Below are positions 1 through 11,547 of a stretch of 64,000 nucleotides of DNA, piece by piece. The position numbers and the translations under genes are program-made. Numbering within the stretch: the stretch's first letter is position 1; every line of letters starts with the position of its first letter. Source of the DNA: Mycobacterium sp. URHD0025 (GTDB taxonomy: Bacteria; Actinomycetota; Actinomycetes; Mycobacteriales; Mycobacteriaceae); NCBI RefSeq assembly GCF_000426065.1, contig NZ_AUEQ01000014.1, forward strand, positions 1-64,000, written 5' to 3'. Under the pieces are notes generated by a model. That model was not told where the DNA came from. It saw only the letters and a program-made list of their open reading frames with translations, and searched no databases.

Positions 1-289
1 GACAAACGTTTTGCCGGCGTCGGGAGATGCGTCGGTGATGAAACTGCTGAACACACTATTGGGCTTTGAGACAACAGGCCCGTGCCCTCTTTGGGGGGTG
101 GCATTCCGTTGGGGGTGTCGGCGTGTTGTTGCCTCACACTTTGGTGGTGGGGTGTGGTGTTTGATTTGTGGATAGTGGTTGCGAGCATCTAGCACGCAAA
201 ATGTGTGGCGCCGGCCTTTGAGGTGGGTGCTGTCTTTTTGTGTGTATTGATGTGCAATTTCTTTTGAAACTCATTTTTTGGTTTTTGTG
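1..289 (+). other. 16S-23S internal transcribed spacer (5' end outside window)
   Basis: The window opens inside the spacer; the 16S gene lies upstream and is not seen. No tRNA is encoded in it, as is usual for mycobacterial rrn operons. The segment 265-274 (TGAAACTCAT) is exactly complementary to 3438-3447 beyond the 23S gene, and the pairing continues with interruptions towards the 23S termini, so these form the long stem cleaved by RNase III that brackets 23S rRNA. Confidence 0.85.
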
Positions 290-3413
<3,124 letters not shown>

Positions 3414-3572
3414 ACAACCAACAAACACCAATGTTTGATGAGTTTCAGTAAGACGCACATCTGTCTCGCAACCACACCACAAAACACACCCACACTCACT
3501 TTGTGTGCGGACGTGCAACCCACGCCCCACCACCAAAACACAAAGATTCACACTCACAAACGAGTGAATAGA
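3414..3572 (+). other. 23S-5S spacer with 3' half of the 23S processing stem
   Basis: An A/C-rich spacer. Its first part (3421-3447) carries the strand complementary to the spacer upstream of 23S, with 10 perfect pairs at 3438-3447 against 265-274. No gene is visible in it. Confidence 0.8.
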
Positions 3573-3688
3573 GTTACGGCGGTCCATAGCGGCAGGGAAA
3601 CGCCCGGTCCCATCCCGAACCCGGAAGCTAAGCCTGCCAGCGCCGATGATACTACCCAGTCGGGTGGAAAAGTAGGACACCGCCGAAC
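3573..3688 (+). rRNA. rrf: 5S ribosomal RNA
   Basis: A 5S gene of about 116 nt. It starts GTTACGGCGGTCCATAGCGG and ends with the partly complementary GGACACCGCCGAAC, and carries the conserved core CCCATCCCGAACCCGGAAGC. It is the last structural RNA of this rrn operon and lies about 160 nt downstream of 23S. Confidence 0.97.
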
Positions 3689-3699
3689 ACAAATTAAGT

Positions 3700-3740
3700 C
3701 CCGAGCCCTCCAATTTCGATTGGAGGGCTCGGGCATTTTT
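3700..3740 (+). terminator. Rho-independent terminator of the rrn operon
   Basis: A perfect 14-bp stem (3700-3713 with 3720-3733), a 6-nt loop TTTCGA, then CATTTTT. It lies 12 nt after 5S. A classical stem with a U tract is uncommon in mycobacteria outside stable RNA operons. Confidence 0.9.
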
Positions 3741-3746
3741 GTATAT

Positions 3747-3785
3747 GGCTGCGTTTCAATTCCGGATTGGAATTGAAACGCAGCC
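3747..3785. terminator. second perfect hairpin between 5S and ogt
   Basis: A 17-bp perfect inverted repeat (3747-3763 with 3769-3785) with a 5-nt loop, 6 nt beyond the rrn terminator and 4 nt past the ogt stop on the other strand. The plus strand continues TATTT. It probably ends ogt-alkA transcription and backs up the rrn terminator. Confidence 0.7.
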
Positions 3786-3789
3786 TATT

Positions 3790-4287
3790 TCAATTGAAGA
3801 GAGCCGGCATCGTGCGGCTTCTCTCCAATTCCAACAATGCGCGCTTACGGTCCAGGCCGCCGCCGTAACCGGTGAGGCTGCCGTTGGCTCCTATCACCCG
3901 ATGACACGGCACGATGATGCCGATCGGATTGTGGCCATTTGCCAGCCCGACCGCGCGTGATGCCCCCGGTGAGCCGATCTGCCGAGCGATCTCACCGTAT
4001 GAACACGTCTGCCCGTAAGGAATGGTTTGCAGCGCCTGCCATACGCGGCGCTGAAATTGAGTGCCGACCATGTCGAGTTCGAGGTCGAAATCGGTACGTT
4101 CGCCCGCGAAGTAGGCAGAAAGTTGGTCGACGGCATCTGCAAAGGCGGTGTCGTCGTTCTCCCAGCCTTCGCGGCTCGGTTCGTAGGTCTGATCGACCAT
4201 TCGTAGGTGCATGAGCCTGCCGTCGCGCCCCGCCAGCGTGAGCAGGCCGACCGGACTGTCCATGGTGCGGTAGTGCAGTGTCGTCAT
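3790..4287 (-). CDS. ogt: methylated-DNA-protein-cysteine S-methyltransferase
   Basis: A suicide repair protein that moves the alkyl group from O6-alkylguanine or O4-alkylthymine onto its own cysteine. The 165-aa product matches the family length. It has the active-site motif PCHRV (Cys128), the preceding GxxxxxxAV helix region (RAVGLANGHNP), and the helix that inserts the arginine finger. The start is the ATG at 4287, which overlaps the alkA stop as ATGA; longer in-frame starts lie inside alkA and lack family sequence. It is co-transcribed with, and translationally coupled to, the upstream Ada-AlkA fusion, as in Rv1317c-Rv1316c of M. tuberculosis. Confidence 0.97.
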   Translation of the reverse strand: MTTLHYRTMDSPVGLLTLAGRDGRLMHLRMVDQTYEPSREGWENDDTAFADAVDQLSAYFAGERTDFDLELDMVGTQFQRRVWQALQTIPYGQTCSYGEIARQIGSPGASRAVGLANGHNPIGIIVPCHRVIGANGSLTGYGGGLDRKRALLELERSRTMPALFN

Positions 4288-5777
4288 GACTTCTCCTGTA
4301 GATCGTGCGGGGGCCATTCGTTCACCGCGTGGTCCAGTGTGGTCCAGAGATGTTGTGTTGCGTATGCGCGCCATGGTCGCCATCTGCTGCTGTGGCCCAC
4401 GAGCTCGTCGGGCGGGAGGCCCAGGTGCCCGGCGGCGGCGCGCACACCGAGATCGGTGGCGGGGAAGGCATCTGGATCACCGAGGCCGCGCATGGCGATC
4501 ACCTCCGTCGTCCAGGGCCCGACGCCGGGCAGGGCCAGCAACTGTTCGCGGGCCCTGTCCCAGTCACAACCGGGATCGAGGATGAGATCGCCGTCGGCGA
4601 TGGCTTCCACGAGCGCTTTCACCGTCCGTTTTCTCGACGCCGGCATGGCCAGATCGCCAGGATCCAATCCGGCGAGGTCGGTGATGCTGGGAAACACATG
4701 GGTCAGCTCTCCGGCCTCGTCGTGAACAGCGGTTCCGTAGCCGGCGACGAGGCGGCCGACATGTGTACAGGCCGCCTTGATCGACACCTGCTGTCCGATG
4801 ACCACCCGCAGCGCGAGTTCGGATTCGTCGACGGAGCGTGGAATGCGTTGCCCCGGCGCCTTGGCCACCACAGCCGCGAGGTCCGGATCGGCCTGAAGCG
4901 CTTCCACCACCGCTTCGGGATCGGCGTCGAGGTCCAACAGGCGCCGGCACCGGGCGATGGCGGCTGCCAGGTCTCGGAAGTCGTCGAGCACCAACTGGCA
5001 CAGAACGTGATCGGGTCGTGGAGTCAGGCCGACGACGCCGTTGCCGTGCGGCAGCCGCAGGGTCCGCCGGTACTGACCGTCACGCACTTCCTCGATCCCC
5101 GGCACCGCGCTGGCCGCCAGATGGCCGAACAATCCTTCGTAGGCAAAAGGGGTTCGCACCGGTAGTCGCAGTGACAGGACGCCGGGTGCGGCGGAGACGT
5201 CGGCGGCGAATCGTGTGCGAGCCCGCAATCGCAGCTGGGTGGGCGTCAGGTCGGACACCGCGCGCACGGTGTCGTTGAACTGACGAATGCTGGCGAAGCC
5301 GGCGGCGAACGCCACATCGGCAAAAGGCAGCTCGGTGGTTTCGATCAGCACCCGGGCCGTCTGGGTCCGTTGCGCCCGGGCCAGCGCAAGGGGATTGGCC
5401 CCCAGCTCGGCCTGCATGATGCGCTGCAACTGCCGTGTCGTGTAGCCGACACGGGCAGCCAGCCCGGTCACTCCTTCGCGATCCACGGTGCCGTCGGCGA
5501 TCAGTCGCATGCACCGCGCGACGACGTCGCCGCGCACGTTCCATTCCGGGGAACCCGGCGAGGCGTCCGGCCGGCACCGTTTGCATGCCCGGAAGCCCGC
5601 TGCCTGGGCGGCAGCGGCGGTCGGATAGAACCGCATGTTGCGGGCAAAAGGCGGCCGCACCGGGCAGCTGGGGCGGCAGTAGATACCGGTGGTCAGCACG
5701 GCGGTGACGAACCAGCCGTCGAACCGGGCGTCCTTCGACTGGACGGCCCGGTAACAGCGGTCGAAATCCTCGTGCAT
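4284..5777 (-). CDS. alkA: Ada regulatory domain / AlkA 3-methyladenine DNA glycosylase fusion
   Basis: A 497-aa fusion. The N-terminal Ada zinc domain (about residues 1-75) has the methyl-acceptor cysteine motif YCRPSCP and the second pair RACKRC. An AraC-type helix-turn-helix follows (about 85-185), then an AlkA-type helix-hairpin-helix glycosylase (about 200-497) with LPGVGPWT and the catalytic Asp in DAFPATDLG. It should sense methyl phosphotriesters, activate adaptive-response genes and excise alkylated purines. The start ATG at 5777 is preceded by GTGGAA and matches the known N-terminus of Rv1317c (MHDDFERCYRA); a GTG 9 nt upstream is an alternative. Operon: alkA then ogt. Confidence 0.95.
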   Translation of the reverse strand: MHEDFDRCYRAVQSKDARFDGWFVTAVLTTGIYCRPSCPVRPPFARNMRFYPTAAAAQAAGFRACKRCRPDASPGSPEWNVRGDVVARCMRLIADGTVDREGVTGLAARVGYTTRQLQRIMQAELGANPLALARAQRTQTARVLIETTELPFADVAFAAGFASIRQFNDTVRAVSDLTPTQLRLRARTRFAADVSAAPGVLSLRLPVRTPFAYEGLFGHLAASAVPGIEEVRDGQYRRTLRLPHGNGVVGLTPRPDHVLCQLVLDDFRDLAAAIARCRRLLDLDADPEAVVEALQADPDLAAVVAKAPGQRIPRSVDESELALRVVIGQQVSIKAACTHVGRLVAGYGTAVHDEAGELTHVFPSITDLAGLDPGDLAMPASRKRTVKALVEAIADGDLILDPGCDWDRAREQLLALPGVGPWTTEVIAMRGLGDPDAFPATDLGVRAAAGHLGLPPDELVGHSSRWRPWRAYATQHLWTTLDHAVNEWPPHDLQEKS

Positions 5778-5851
5778 GAGTTCCACGATGGCACGGCTGC
5801 CGGTGATCCACTAGCGGAAAAACGACATGGTCGTGGGAGTGTGCTCGCAGC

Positions 5852-5857
5852 TAGACT
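5852..5857 (+). promoter_or_regulatory. -10 element for glsA (leaderless)
   Basis: TAGACT fits the mycobacterial TANNNT consensus. It lies 7 nt before the GTG start of the glutaminase, so transcription should start on or next to the start codon and give a leaderless mRNA. Confidence 0.55.
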
Positions 5858-5864
5858 GCGACCC

Positions 5865-7148
5865 GTGGCCGAGCTGGTACAGCACTACCTGGACCGGATC
5901 CGTGCCGAGCAGATCGGACTGCGCGAAGGCGCCCTGGCGAGCTACATTCCCGAACTCGCCAAAGTCGACCCCGAGGGGTTCGGGCTGAGTCTGTCCTCGT
6001 CGGACGGCTATGTCTACGAATCTGGCGACACCGCAGTGGAATTCACGATCCAGTCCATCTCCAAGCCGTTCACGTACGCGCTGGCGCTGGACCGTATCGG
6101 CCAGGATGCCGTCGACGCCAGGATCGGTGTCGAACCCTCAGGTGAGGCGTTCAACGAGATCAGCGTGGACGATGTGACCAAGACACCGAAGAACCCGATG
6201 ATCAATGCGGGTGCCATTGCGGCGGTTTCGCTGATTCCCGGCGCCGGTGCCGATGAGAGGTTCGACCGTATCCATGACTTTTACTCCGCATGTGCGGGCC
6301 GAAGACTCGAGGTCGACATGGATGTGTACGCCTCCGAGAAGGCGACGGGCAACCGAAACCGGGCTATCGCGTACATGTTGACGAGTTTCGGTGTGCTGGA
6401 CGGGGATCCGGACGAGGTCCTCGACGTGTACTTCCGCCAGTGTTCCGTGAAGGTGACCAGCACCGACCTGGCCCGGATGGCCGCCACGCTGGCCCGCGGC
6501 GGGTTCAATCCCTTGACCGGCCGCCGCGTCATCGATGCGAAGGTGGTCCGGCGCACCCTCAGCGTGATGGTGACCTGCGGGATGTACGACGCGACAGGCG
6601 ACTGGGTCAGTGGTGTGGGCATGCCCGCCAAGAGCGGCGTCGGCGGCGGCATCGTGGCGGTGCTGCCCGGTCAACTCGGTATCGGCGTCTACTCACCACG
6701 CCTGGATTCGCGTGGCAACAGCGTCCGTGGAGTGCAGGTGTGCCGCGACTTGTCTTCGCAGCTGGGGCTTCACTTCCTCACCGTCGGCCGAGAATCGTCC
6801 TCGACGCTGCGGGCGGTGTTCGAGGTCAGCCCGGGCATTCGGGTCTACGAGGTTCAGGGCGATCTGTTGTTCGCCGGGGCCGAGCAGGTGCTGCGGACCG
6901 CCGAGCTGGATCGTGGCGAGTACGACGTGGCCGTGCTGGACGTCACCAGGGTCGACGACATCAACGATGCCGCGCGCGGCATGCTCACCGGGATGCGGGC
7001 CAGTCTGACCGCAGCGGGCAAGGAGGCTTATCTCGTCGACCCCGACGGTCGCGTGGTGCCGGCCGACCGGCGCGACGATTACGACGCGATCGTGTTCCTC
7101 ACCCTCGACGAGGCGATCGAAGCGGCACGGCAGTGGGCCGCTGGCTAG
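5865..7148 (+). CDS. glsA: glutaminase A with C-terminal STAS-like domain
   Basis: Hydrolyses L-glutamine to glutamate and ammonia in the cytoplasm. The 427-aa product has the beta-lactamase-fold glutaminase domain at about 1-300, with catalytic S-x-x-K (Ser64 and Lys67 in QSISKPF), the PMINAGAI motif and GVGGGIVAVLP. About 110 further residues resemble a STAS domain (VRVYEVQGDLLFAGAE, then YDVAVLDVTRVDDIN), a known fusion in this family. The GTG at 5865 gives the family N-terminus and sits 7 nt after a -10 element. From memory this gene is absent between alkA and the cyclase genes in M. tuberculosis. Its TAG stop overlaps that of the convergent cyclase. Confidence 0.93.
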   Translation: MAELVQHYLDRIRAEQIGLREGALASYIPELAKVDPEGFGLSLSSSDGYVYESGDTAVEFTIQSISKPFTYALALDRIGQDAVDARIGVEPSGEAFNEISVDDVTKTPKNPMINAGAIAAVSLIPGAGADERFDRIHDFYSACAGRRLEVDMDVYASEKATGNRNRAIAYMLTSFGVLDGDPDEVLDVYFRQCSVKVTSTDLARMAATLARGGFNPLTGRRVIDAKVVRRTLSVMVTCGMYDATGDWVSGVGMPAKSGVGGGIVAVLPGQLGIGVYSPRLDSRGNSVRGVQVCRDLSSQLGLHFLTVGRESSSTLRAVFEVSPGIRVYEVQGDLLFAGAEQVLRTAELDRGEYDVAVLDVTRVDDINDAARGMLTGMRASLTAAGKEAYLVDPDGRVVPADRRDDYDAIVFLTLDEAIEAARQWAAG

Positions 7149-8749
7149 GCCGGGACGGCCACGCGGGTCGGCTCGGCCAGGCCCCGTAAGGTGACCGATT
7201 CGCCCAGTGACCATCGGGCCCTTTCGGTTTCGGAGGCGTTGGCAATGGTGTCGGATGAGGCCACCAAATGCCCGGGTACCTGCTTGGAGAACTCGCACAG
7301 TCGCGCGGCTTCGTTGACCGGCTCGCCGATGACCGTGTATTCGAAGCGTTGCTTGGCGCCGACGTTGCCCGCCACCACCTGCCCGGCCGCGACCCCGATT
7401 CCTGCCTCGAGCTCCGGTATCTCGGTCCGCAGCCGCTGGGCGATCGCCCGCGCGGCGCCGAGGGCTTCGTCCTCGGCATTGGCAAGCGAGATCGGTGCAC
7501 CGAAGACCGCCAGTATCGCGTCACCCTCGAATTTGTTGACCAGACCGCGATGGTTGTCGACCTCGTCGACGATGACGGCGAAGAACCGGTTGAGGAGCTC
7601 GACGACCTCCACCGCGGGCCGCGTGGTCACCAACTGTGTCGAACCGATGACATCGACGAAAATCACTGCGGCGTGGCGCTCTTCGCCACCGAGGACGGGG
7701 TTCTGCTGCTCGGCCAGGGCGGCCACCTCGCGACCGACATGACGGCCGAACAGATCGCGGACCCGTTCGCGCTCGCGCAAGCCGTGCACCATCGAGTTGA
7801 ATCCGCGTTGCAGCTGGCCCAGTTCGGTGCCGTCGAACACCACCAGGTTGGTGTCCAGATCGCCCTGCTCGACGCGACTGAGGGCCGCGCGCACCACCCT
7901 GATCGGGGTGGCGGTGAGAAAGGAGAGGATCCACATCAGCAGGAAGCCGAACACCAACGCAAAGGAGCCGAGACCGATGACGGCGTATGCGAATTGGGTC
8001 GGGGTCAGGTTGTTGAGCGTCACAGCGAAGACTGCGGCCAGCATGATGCCCAGGATCGGTACGCCCGAACTGAGCGCCCACACCACCATGGTGCGGCCCA
8101 TGATGCCCGGGGCCAGGCGGCTGGGTGGCGGGCCGGCTTCCAGTGCCTGAGCAGCGACCGGCCGCAGTGCGAACTCTGTGAACAGATGGCAGCTGACCGA
8201 CAACACAATGCCGGGAAAGCTGATGCCCAGCAGGAACTTCGGAATGTAATCGGTATCGACGAGCCCATACAGCGTGGTCAGCAGTGCGGTGCCGAGACCC
8301 CACAAGACCAGCAGTACGCGGGTGAGCCGGAACGGCGCGAAGAAGGTGTTCCGCTGGTCGGCGACGGTGGGCGGGCGTTCCTCGATTGCCCACCGCACGT
8401 TGTCGATCACCCGGGTCGTCGCCCAGAACACTCCGACGATCAACGCCGAGGCCATGTAGATCGGCGCCACGATGAAGGTGATCCAGCGGACCGACGGGTC
8501 GAACACACTCGGAGAGGGAAACAGCAGCGTGACGATGATCATCGAGATCCCGATGCCGAGCAGGTTCACGAGGATCACGAACGTCGTGAGAATGACCTGG
8601 ATGCGTACTCTGCGCCGGCGTTGGCTCTCCGATACCCGGCCCAGGACCCAGGATCCGTATTCCGGCGTGGCCGGGAGCCTGCCGCTCTGGCGGGTGACAC
8701 CCTCGAGTACCCGGCCCAGCCGTCGTGCCAGCGATTTGTCGGAGTTCAT
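7145..8749 (-). CDS. membrane-anchored class III adenylate cyclase with HAMP domain
   Basis: Makes cAMP from ATP. The 534-aa product has six predicted membrane helices (about residues 50-290), a HAMP linker (IRVVRAALSRVEQGDLDTNL), then the class III catalytic domain (about 340-534). The domain has metal-binding Asp residues in VIFVDVIGST and KFEGDAILAVFG and the VNEAARL motif. It corresponds to the Rv1318c/Rv1319c/Rv1320c family, present as three tandem copies in M. tuberculosis but single here. The start is the ATG at 8749. It is divergent from nucS and convergent with glsA, sharing the palindromic CTAG stop. Confidence 0.95.
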   Translation of the reverse strand: MNSDKSLARRLGRVLEGVTRQSGRLPATPEYGSWVLGRVSESQRRRRVRIQVILTTFVILVNLLGIGISMIIVTLLFPSPSVFDPSVRWITFIVAPIYMASALIVGVFWATTRVIDNVRWAIEERPPTVADQRNTFFAPFRLTRVLLVLWGLGTALLTTLYGLVDTDYIPKFLLGISFPGIVLSVSCHLFTEFALRPVAAQALEAGPPPSRLAPGIMGRTMVVWALSSGVPILGIMLAAVFAVTLNNLTPTQFAYAVIGLGSFALVFGFLLMWILSFLTATPIRVVRAALSRVEQGDLDTNLVVFDGTELGQLQRGFNSMVHGLRERERVRDLFGRHVGREVAALAEQQNPVLGGEERHAAVIFVDVIGSTQLVTTRPAVEVVELLNRFFAVIVDEVDNHRGLVNKFEGDAILAVFGAPISLANAEDEALGAARAIAQRLRTEIPELEAGIGVAAGQVVAGNVGAKQRFEYTVIGEPVNEAARLCEFSKQVPGHLVASSDTIANASETERARWSLGESVTLRGLAEPTRVAVPA

Positions 8750-8758
8750 TGTGGCGCC

Positions 8759-8764
8759 AGCCTA
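8759..8764 (-). promoter_or_regulatory. -10 element of the adenylate cyclase gene
   Basis: On the minus strand TAGGCT lies 9 nt before the ATG, implying a leader of only a few nt. It sits back-to-back with the nucS -10 element 18 nt away. Confidence 0.45.
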
Positions 8765-8782
8765 GTTCGTCGGACATGCCCT

Positions 8783-8788
8783 TAAGGT
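8783..8788 (+). promoter_or_regulatory. -10 element for nucS (leaderless)
   Basis: TAAGGT (TANNNT) lies 7 nt before the GTG at 8796, predicting a leaderless nucS transcript. This supports the 8796 start over the GTG at 8787, which would overlap the -10 element. Confidence 0.6.
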
Positions 8789-8795
8789 GGATCGG

Positions 8796-9467
8796 GTGCG
8801 CCTCGTGATTGCCCAGTGCACCGTCGACTATGTCGGGCGGCTGACCGCCCACCTCCCATCGGCCCGGCGGCTGTTGTTGTTCAAGTCCGACGGTTCGGTC
8901 AGTGTCCATGCAGATGATCGCGCCTACAAGCCGCTGAACTGGATGAGTCCGCCGTGCTGGCTCACTGAGGATGACAACGAGGGCGTGCCGGTCTGGGTGG
9001 TCGAGAACAAGGCCGGTGAGCAGTTGCGCATCACGGTCGAGGACGTCGAGCACGACTCGAGCCACGAGCTCGGCGTCGATCCCGGCTTGGTGAAAGACGG
9101 CGTGGAGGCCCATCTGCAGGTGCTGCTGGCCGAGCACGTCGAGCTACTGGGCGCCGGCTACACGCTGGTGCGCCGCGAGTATCCGACCGCGATCGGGCCG
9201 GTGGACCTGATGTGCCGTGACGAGCTGGGTCGATCGGTGGCCGTGGAGATCAAGCGCCGCGGGGAGATCGACGGTGTCGAACAGCTGACGCGTTACCTCG
9301 AACTGCTCAACCGCGACACCGTGCTGGCTCCGGTGGCAGGCGTGTTCGCCGCCCAGCAGATCAAGCCGCAGGCCAGGACGTTGGCCAATGACCGTGGAAT
9401 TCGTTGTGTCACCCTGGATTACGACCAGATGCGGGGCTTGGTCAGCGACGAGTACCGGCTGTTCTGA
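8796..9467 (+). CDS. nucS: non-canonical mismatch repair endonuclease NucS (EndoMS)
   Basis: A 223-aa NucS/EndoMS that cuts double-stranded DNA at G-T, G-G and T-T mismatches, replacing MutS/MutL in actinobacteria. The N-terminal DNA-binding/dimer part (MRLVIAQCTVDYVGRL) is followed by the RecB-like nuclease core with IGPVDLMCRDE, VAVEIKRRGEIDGVEQLTRY and the QQIKPQA motif. The C-terminus ends YRLF, near the region reported to contact the beta-clamp in mycobacterial NucS. The gene is a near-exact match in layout to Rv1321. The stop TGA shares its A with the ATG of the next gene. Confidence 0.97.
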   Translation: MRLVIAQCTVDYVGRLTAHLPSARRLLLFKSDGSVSVHADDRAYKPLNWMSPPCWLTEDDNEGVPVWVVENKAGEQLRITVEDVEHDSSHELGVDPGLVKDGVEAHLQVLLAEHVELLGAGYTLVRREYPTAIGPVDLMCRDELGRSVAVEIKRRGEIDGVEQLTRYLELLNRDTVLAPVAGVFAAQQIKPQARTLANDRGIRCVTLDYDQMRGLVSDEYRLF

Positions 9468-9748
9468 TGCGTCGTCGGTCCCGCGAGCACCGTCGGTTGG
9501 CATCGCTGCCGCCGTCGCGTCGTGTCGAGACCGGGCCCGACGGCTACGAATACGAGGTGCGGACGGTGACCGCGTCGCGGGCCGTGAAGATATACCGATG
9601 CCCCGGATGTGACCAAGAGATCCGTGTCGCCACCGCGCATGTGGTGGTGCTGCCGATCGATGTTGGCGATGTCGACGACCGCAGGCACTGGCATACGCCG
9701 TGCTGGGCGAACCGAGCTACTCGCGGCCCGACGAGGAAGTGGTCCTGA
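9467..9748 (+). CDS. small zinc-ribbon protein (Rv1322-like)
   Basis: A 93-aa basic protein starting MRRRSREHRR, with a probable zinc ribbon: CPGC at about residues 44-47 and a late H-x-x-x-C (HWHTPCW). Its function is unknown. The ATG at 9467 overlaps the nucS stop by one base, so it is translated from the nucS mRNA, and this pairing is kept in M. tuberculosis. The tight coupling suggests a role alongside NucS, but no motif shows it. It converges on the epimerase gene 4 nt further on. Confidence 0.8.
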   Translation: MRRRSREHRRLASLPPSRRVETGPDGYEYEVRTVTASRAVKIYRCPGCDQEIRVATAHVVVLPIDVGDVDDRRHWHTPCWANRATRGPTRKWS

Positions 9749-9752
9749 GCGC

Positions 9753-10226
9753 TCAGTGCTCGTCGCTGGAGGGTTCCACCAGCTCGATCAGAACGCCGCC
9801 GGCGTCCTTGGGGTGGATGAAGTTGATCCGCGAGTTCGCCGTGCCCTTGCGGGGGGCGTCGTAGAGCAGCCGCACGCCGCCGCTGCGCAACCGCTCCGAC
9901 AGCGCGTCGATGTCGCTGGTGCGGTAGGCCAACTGCTGCAGGCCGGGGCCGCGGCTGTCGATGAACTTGGCGATCGTCGACTTGTCGTTCAGCGGCGCCA
10001 GGAGCTGGATCTGCGCACTGCCCTTGGGCGCTCCACGGACCGAGAGCATCGCCTCGCGGACGCCCTGTTCCTCGTTGATCTCCTCGTGCAGGACGATCAT
10101 GCCGAGGTTGTCGTGGTACCACTTCGCGGTGGCATCCAGGTCGGCGACCGCGATGCCGACGTGATCGATGGCCGTCACCAGCGCGCTGGCGAGCAGTGGA
10201 CGGGCGTCAACCTGATCGGCAGTCAT
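9753..10226 (-). CDS. mce: methylmalonyl-CoA epimerase
   Basis: Interconverts (R)- and (S)-methylmalonyl-CoA in propionyl-CoA metabolism. The 157-aa product is one glyoxalase/VOC unit, with metal ligands expected in IDHVGIAV, GLQQLAYRT and VLIELVE, and the family segment PLNDKSTIAKFI. The ATG at 10226 is chosen because the 12 codons upstream (from 10262) are not family-like and because TACCGT lies 6 nt before it. It corresponds to Rv1322A. It is divergent from the thiolase gene, 83 nt apart. The mutase at the far right of the window could use its product, although the usual partner is mutAB. Confidence 0.93.
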   Translation of the reverse strand: MTADQVDARPLLASALVTAIDHVGIAVADLDATAKWYHDNLGMIVLHEEINEEQGVREAMLSVRGAPKGSAQIQLLAPLNDKSTIAKFIDSRGPGLQQLAYRTSDIDALSERLRSGGVRLLYDAPRKGTANSRINFIHPKDAGGVLIELVEPSSDEH

Positions 10227-10232
10227 AACGTA

Positions 10233-10238
10233 ACGGTA
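10233..10238 (-). promoter_or_regulatory. -10 element for the epimerase gene (leaderless)
   Basis: On the minus strand TACCGT is followed by 6 nt and then the ATG at 10226. Confidence 0.5.
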
Positions 10239-10309
10239 ACCTTTACCCGAACGTTTGCGCATGTGTGATCGCCCACACAGCTCTTGGACCCAGGCTTTGG
10301 AGGTAGGAA

Positions 10310-11503
10310 ATGACTGCGGAAAATCGCACGTCGGTGATCGTTGCTGGAGCGCGTACTCCGGTTGGCAGGTTGATGGGTTCGTTGAAGGATTTTTCCGGCA
10401 GTGACCTGGGAGCGATCGCGATCCGCGGTGCCCTGGAGAAGGCCAAGGTCAGCCCTTCGCTGGTGGACTACGTGATCATGGGCCAGGTGCTGACCGCGGG
10501 AGCCGGCCAGATGCCTGCGCGCCAGTCCGCGGTGGCCGCCGGAATCGGCTGGGACGTGCCTGCGCTGAGCATCAACAAGATGTGCCTTTCCGGCATCGAC
10601 GCCATCGCCCTGGCCGATCAGCTCATCCGGGCCGGTGAATTCGAGGTCGTCGTCGCAGGTGGCCAGGAATCGATGTCGCAGGCCCCGCACCTGCTGCCCA
10701 AGAGCCGCGAGGGCTTCAAGTACGGCGACACCACGCTGGTCGACCACATGGCCTACGACGGTCTGCACGACGTGTTCACCGATCAGCCGATGGGCGCGCT
10801 CACCGAACAGCGCAACGACGTCGACAAGTTCACCCGCGCCGAGCAGGACGAGTTCGCCGCCCAGTCGCACCAGAAGGCAGCCGCGGCGTGGAAGGACGGC
10901 GTGTACGCCGACGAGGTGGTTCCGGTGTCCATCCCGCAGCGCAAGGGCGATCCGATCGAGTTCGCCGAGGACGAGGGCATCCGCGCCAACACCACGGCCG
11001 AATCGCTGGGCGGCCTGCGCCCGGCCTTCCGCAAGGACGGCACCATCACCGCCGGCTCGTCGTCGCAGATCTCCGACGGTGCCGCCGCGGTGGTCGTGAT
11101 GAGCAAGTCCAAGGCTCAGGAACTGGGTCTGGACTGGCTCTGTGAGATCGGGGCGCACGGTGTCGTGGCCGGTCCGGACTCCACTCTGCAGAGCCAGCCG
11201 GCCAACGCGATCAAGAAGGCCGTCGAGCGTGAGGGCATCAGCGTCGACCAACTCGACGTACTTGAGATCAACGAGGCATTCGCTGCGGTGTCGCTGGCCT
11301 CGACGAAGGAACTGGGTGTCGAGCCGGCCAAGGTGAACGTCAACGGCGGCGCCATCGCCATCGGCCACCCGATCGGGATGTCGGGCGCGCGCATCACCCT
11401 GCATGCGGCGCTGGAACTGGCACGTAAGGGGTCCGGCTACGCCGTCGCCGCGCTGTGTGGCGCCGGTGGCCAGGGTGATGCCCTGATCCTGCGTCGTCCG
11501 TAG
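10310..11503 (+). CDS. fadA4: acetyl-CoA C-acetyltransferase (thiolase)
   Basis: A 397-aa thiolase that condenses two acetyl-CoA or cleaves acetoacetyl-CoA. The nucleophile Cys92 is in NKMCLSGIDA, with the C-terminal catalytic His in GHPIGMSGARI and second Cys in CGAGGQGDA. Both thiolase halves are complete. The ATG at 10310 is preceded by GGAGGTAGGAA, a strong ribosome binding site. It corresponds to Rv1323 (fadA4). The neighbouring divergent epimerase fits a role in branched-chain/propionate carbon flow, but the biosynthetic versus degradative direction cannot be read from sequence. Confidence 0.96.
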   Translation: MTAENRTSVIVAGARTPVGRLMGSLKDFSGSDLGAIAIRGALEKAKVSPSLVDYVIMGQVLTAGAGQMPARQSAVAAGIGWDVPALSINKMCLSGIDAIALADQLIRAGEFEVVVAGGQESMSQAPHLLPKSREGFKYGDTTLVDHMAYDGLHDVFTDQPMGALTEQRNDVDKFTRAEQDEFAAQSHQKAAAAWKDGVYADEVVPVSIPQRKGDPIEFAEDEGIRANTTAESLGGLRPAFRKDGTITAGSSSQISDGAAAVVVMSKSKAQELGLDWLCEIGAHGVVAGPDSTLQSQPANAIKKAVEREGISVDQLDVLEINEAFAAVSLASTKELGVEPAKVNVNGGAIAIGHPIGMSGARITLHAALELARKGSGYAVAALCGAGGQGDALILRRP

Positions 11504-11547
11504 CAATCAACGACGCAACGTAGTAGCTCGACTGCCGCTCCGGCACA

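Noticed and set aside
5370..5864. N-terminal extension of glutaminase
   Set aside because: The frame is open but runs antisense to alkA; family similarity starts at GTG 5865, next to a -10 element.
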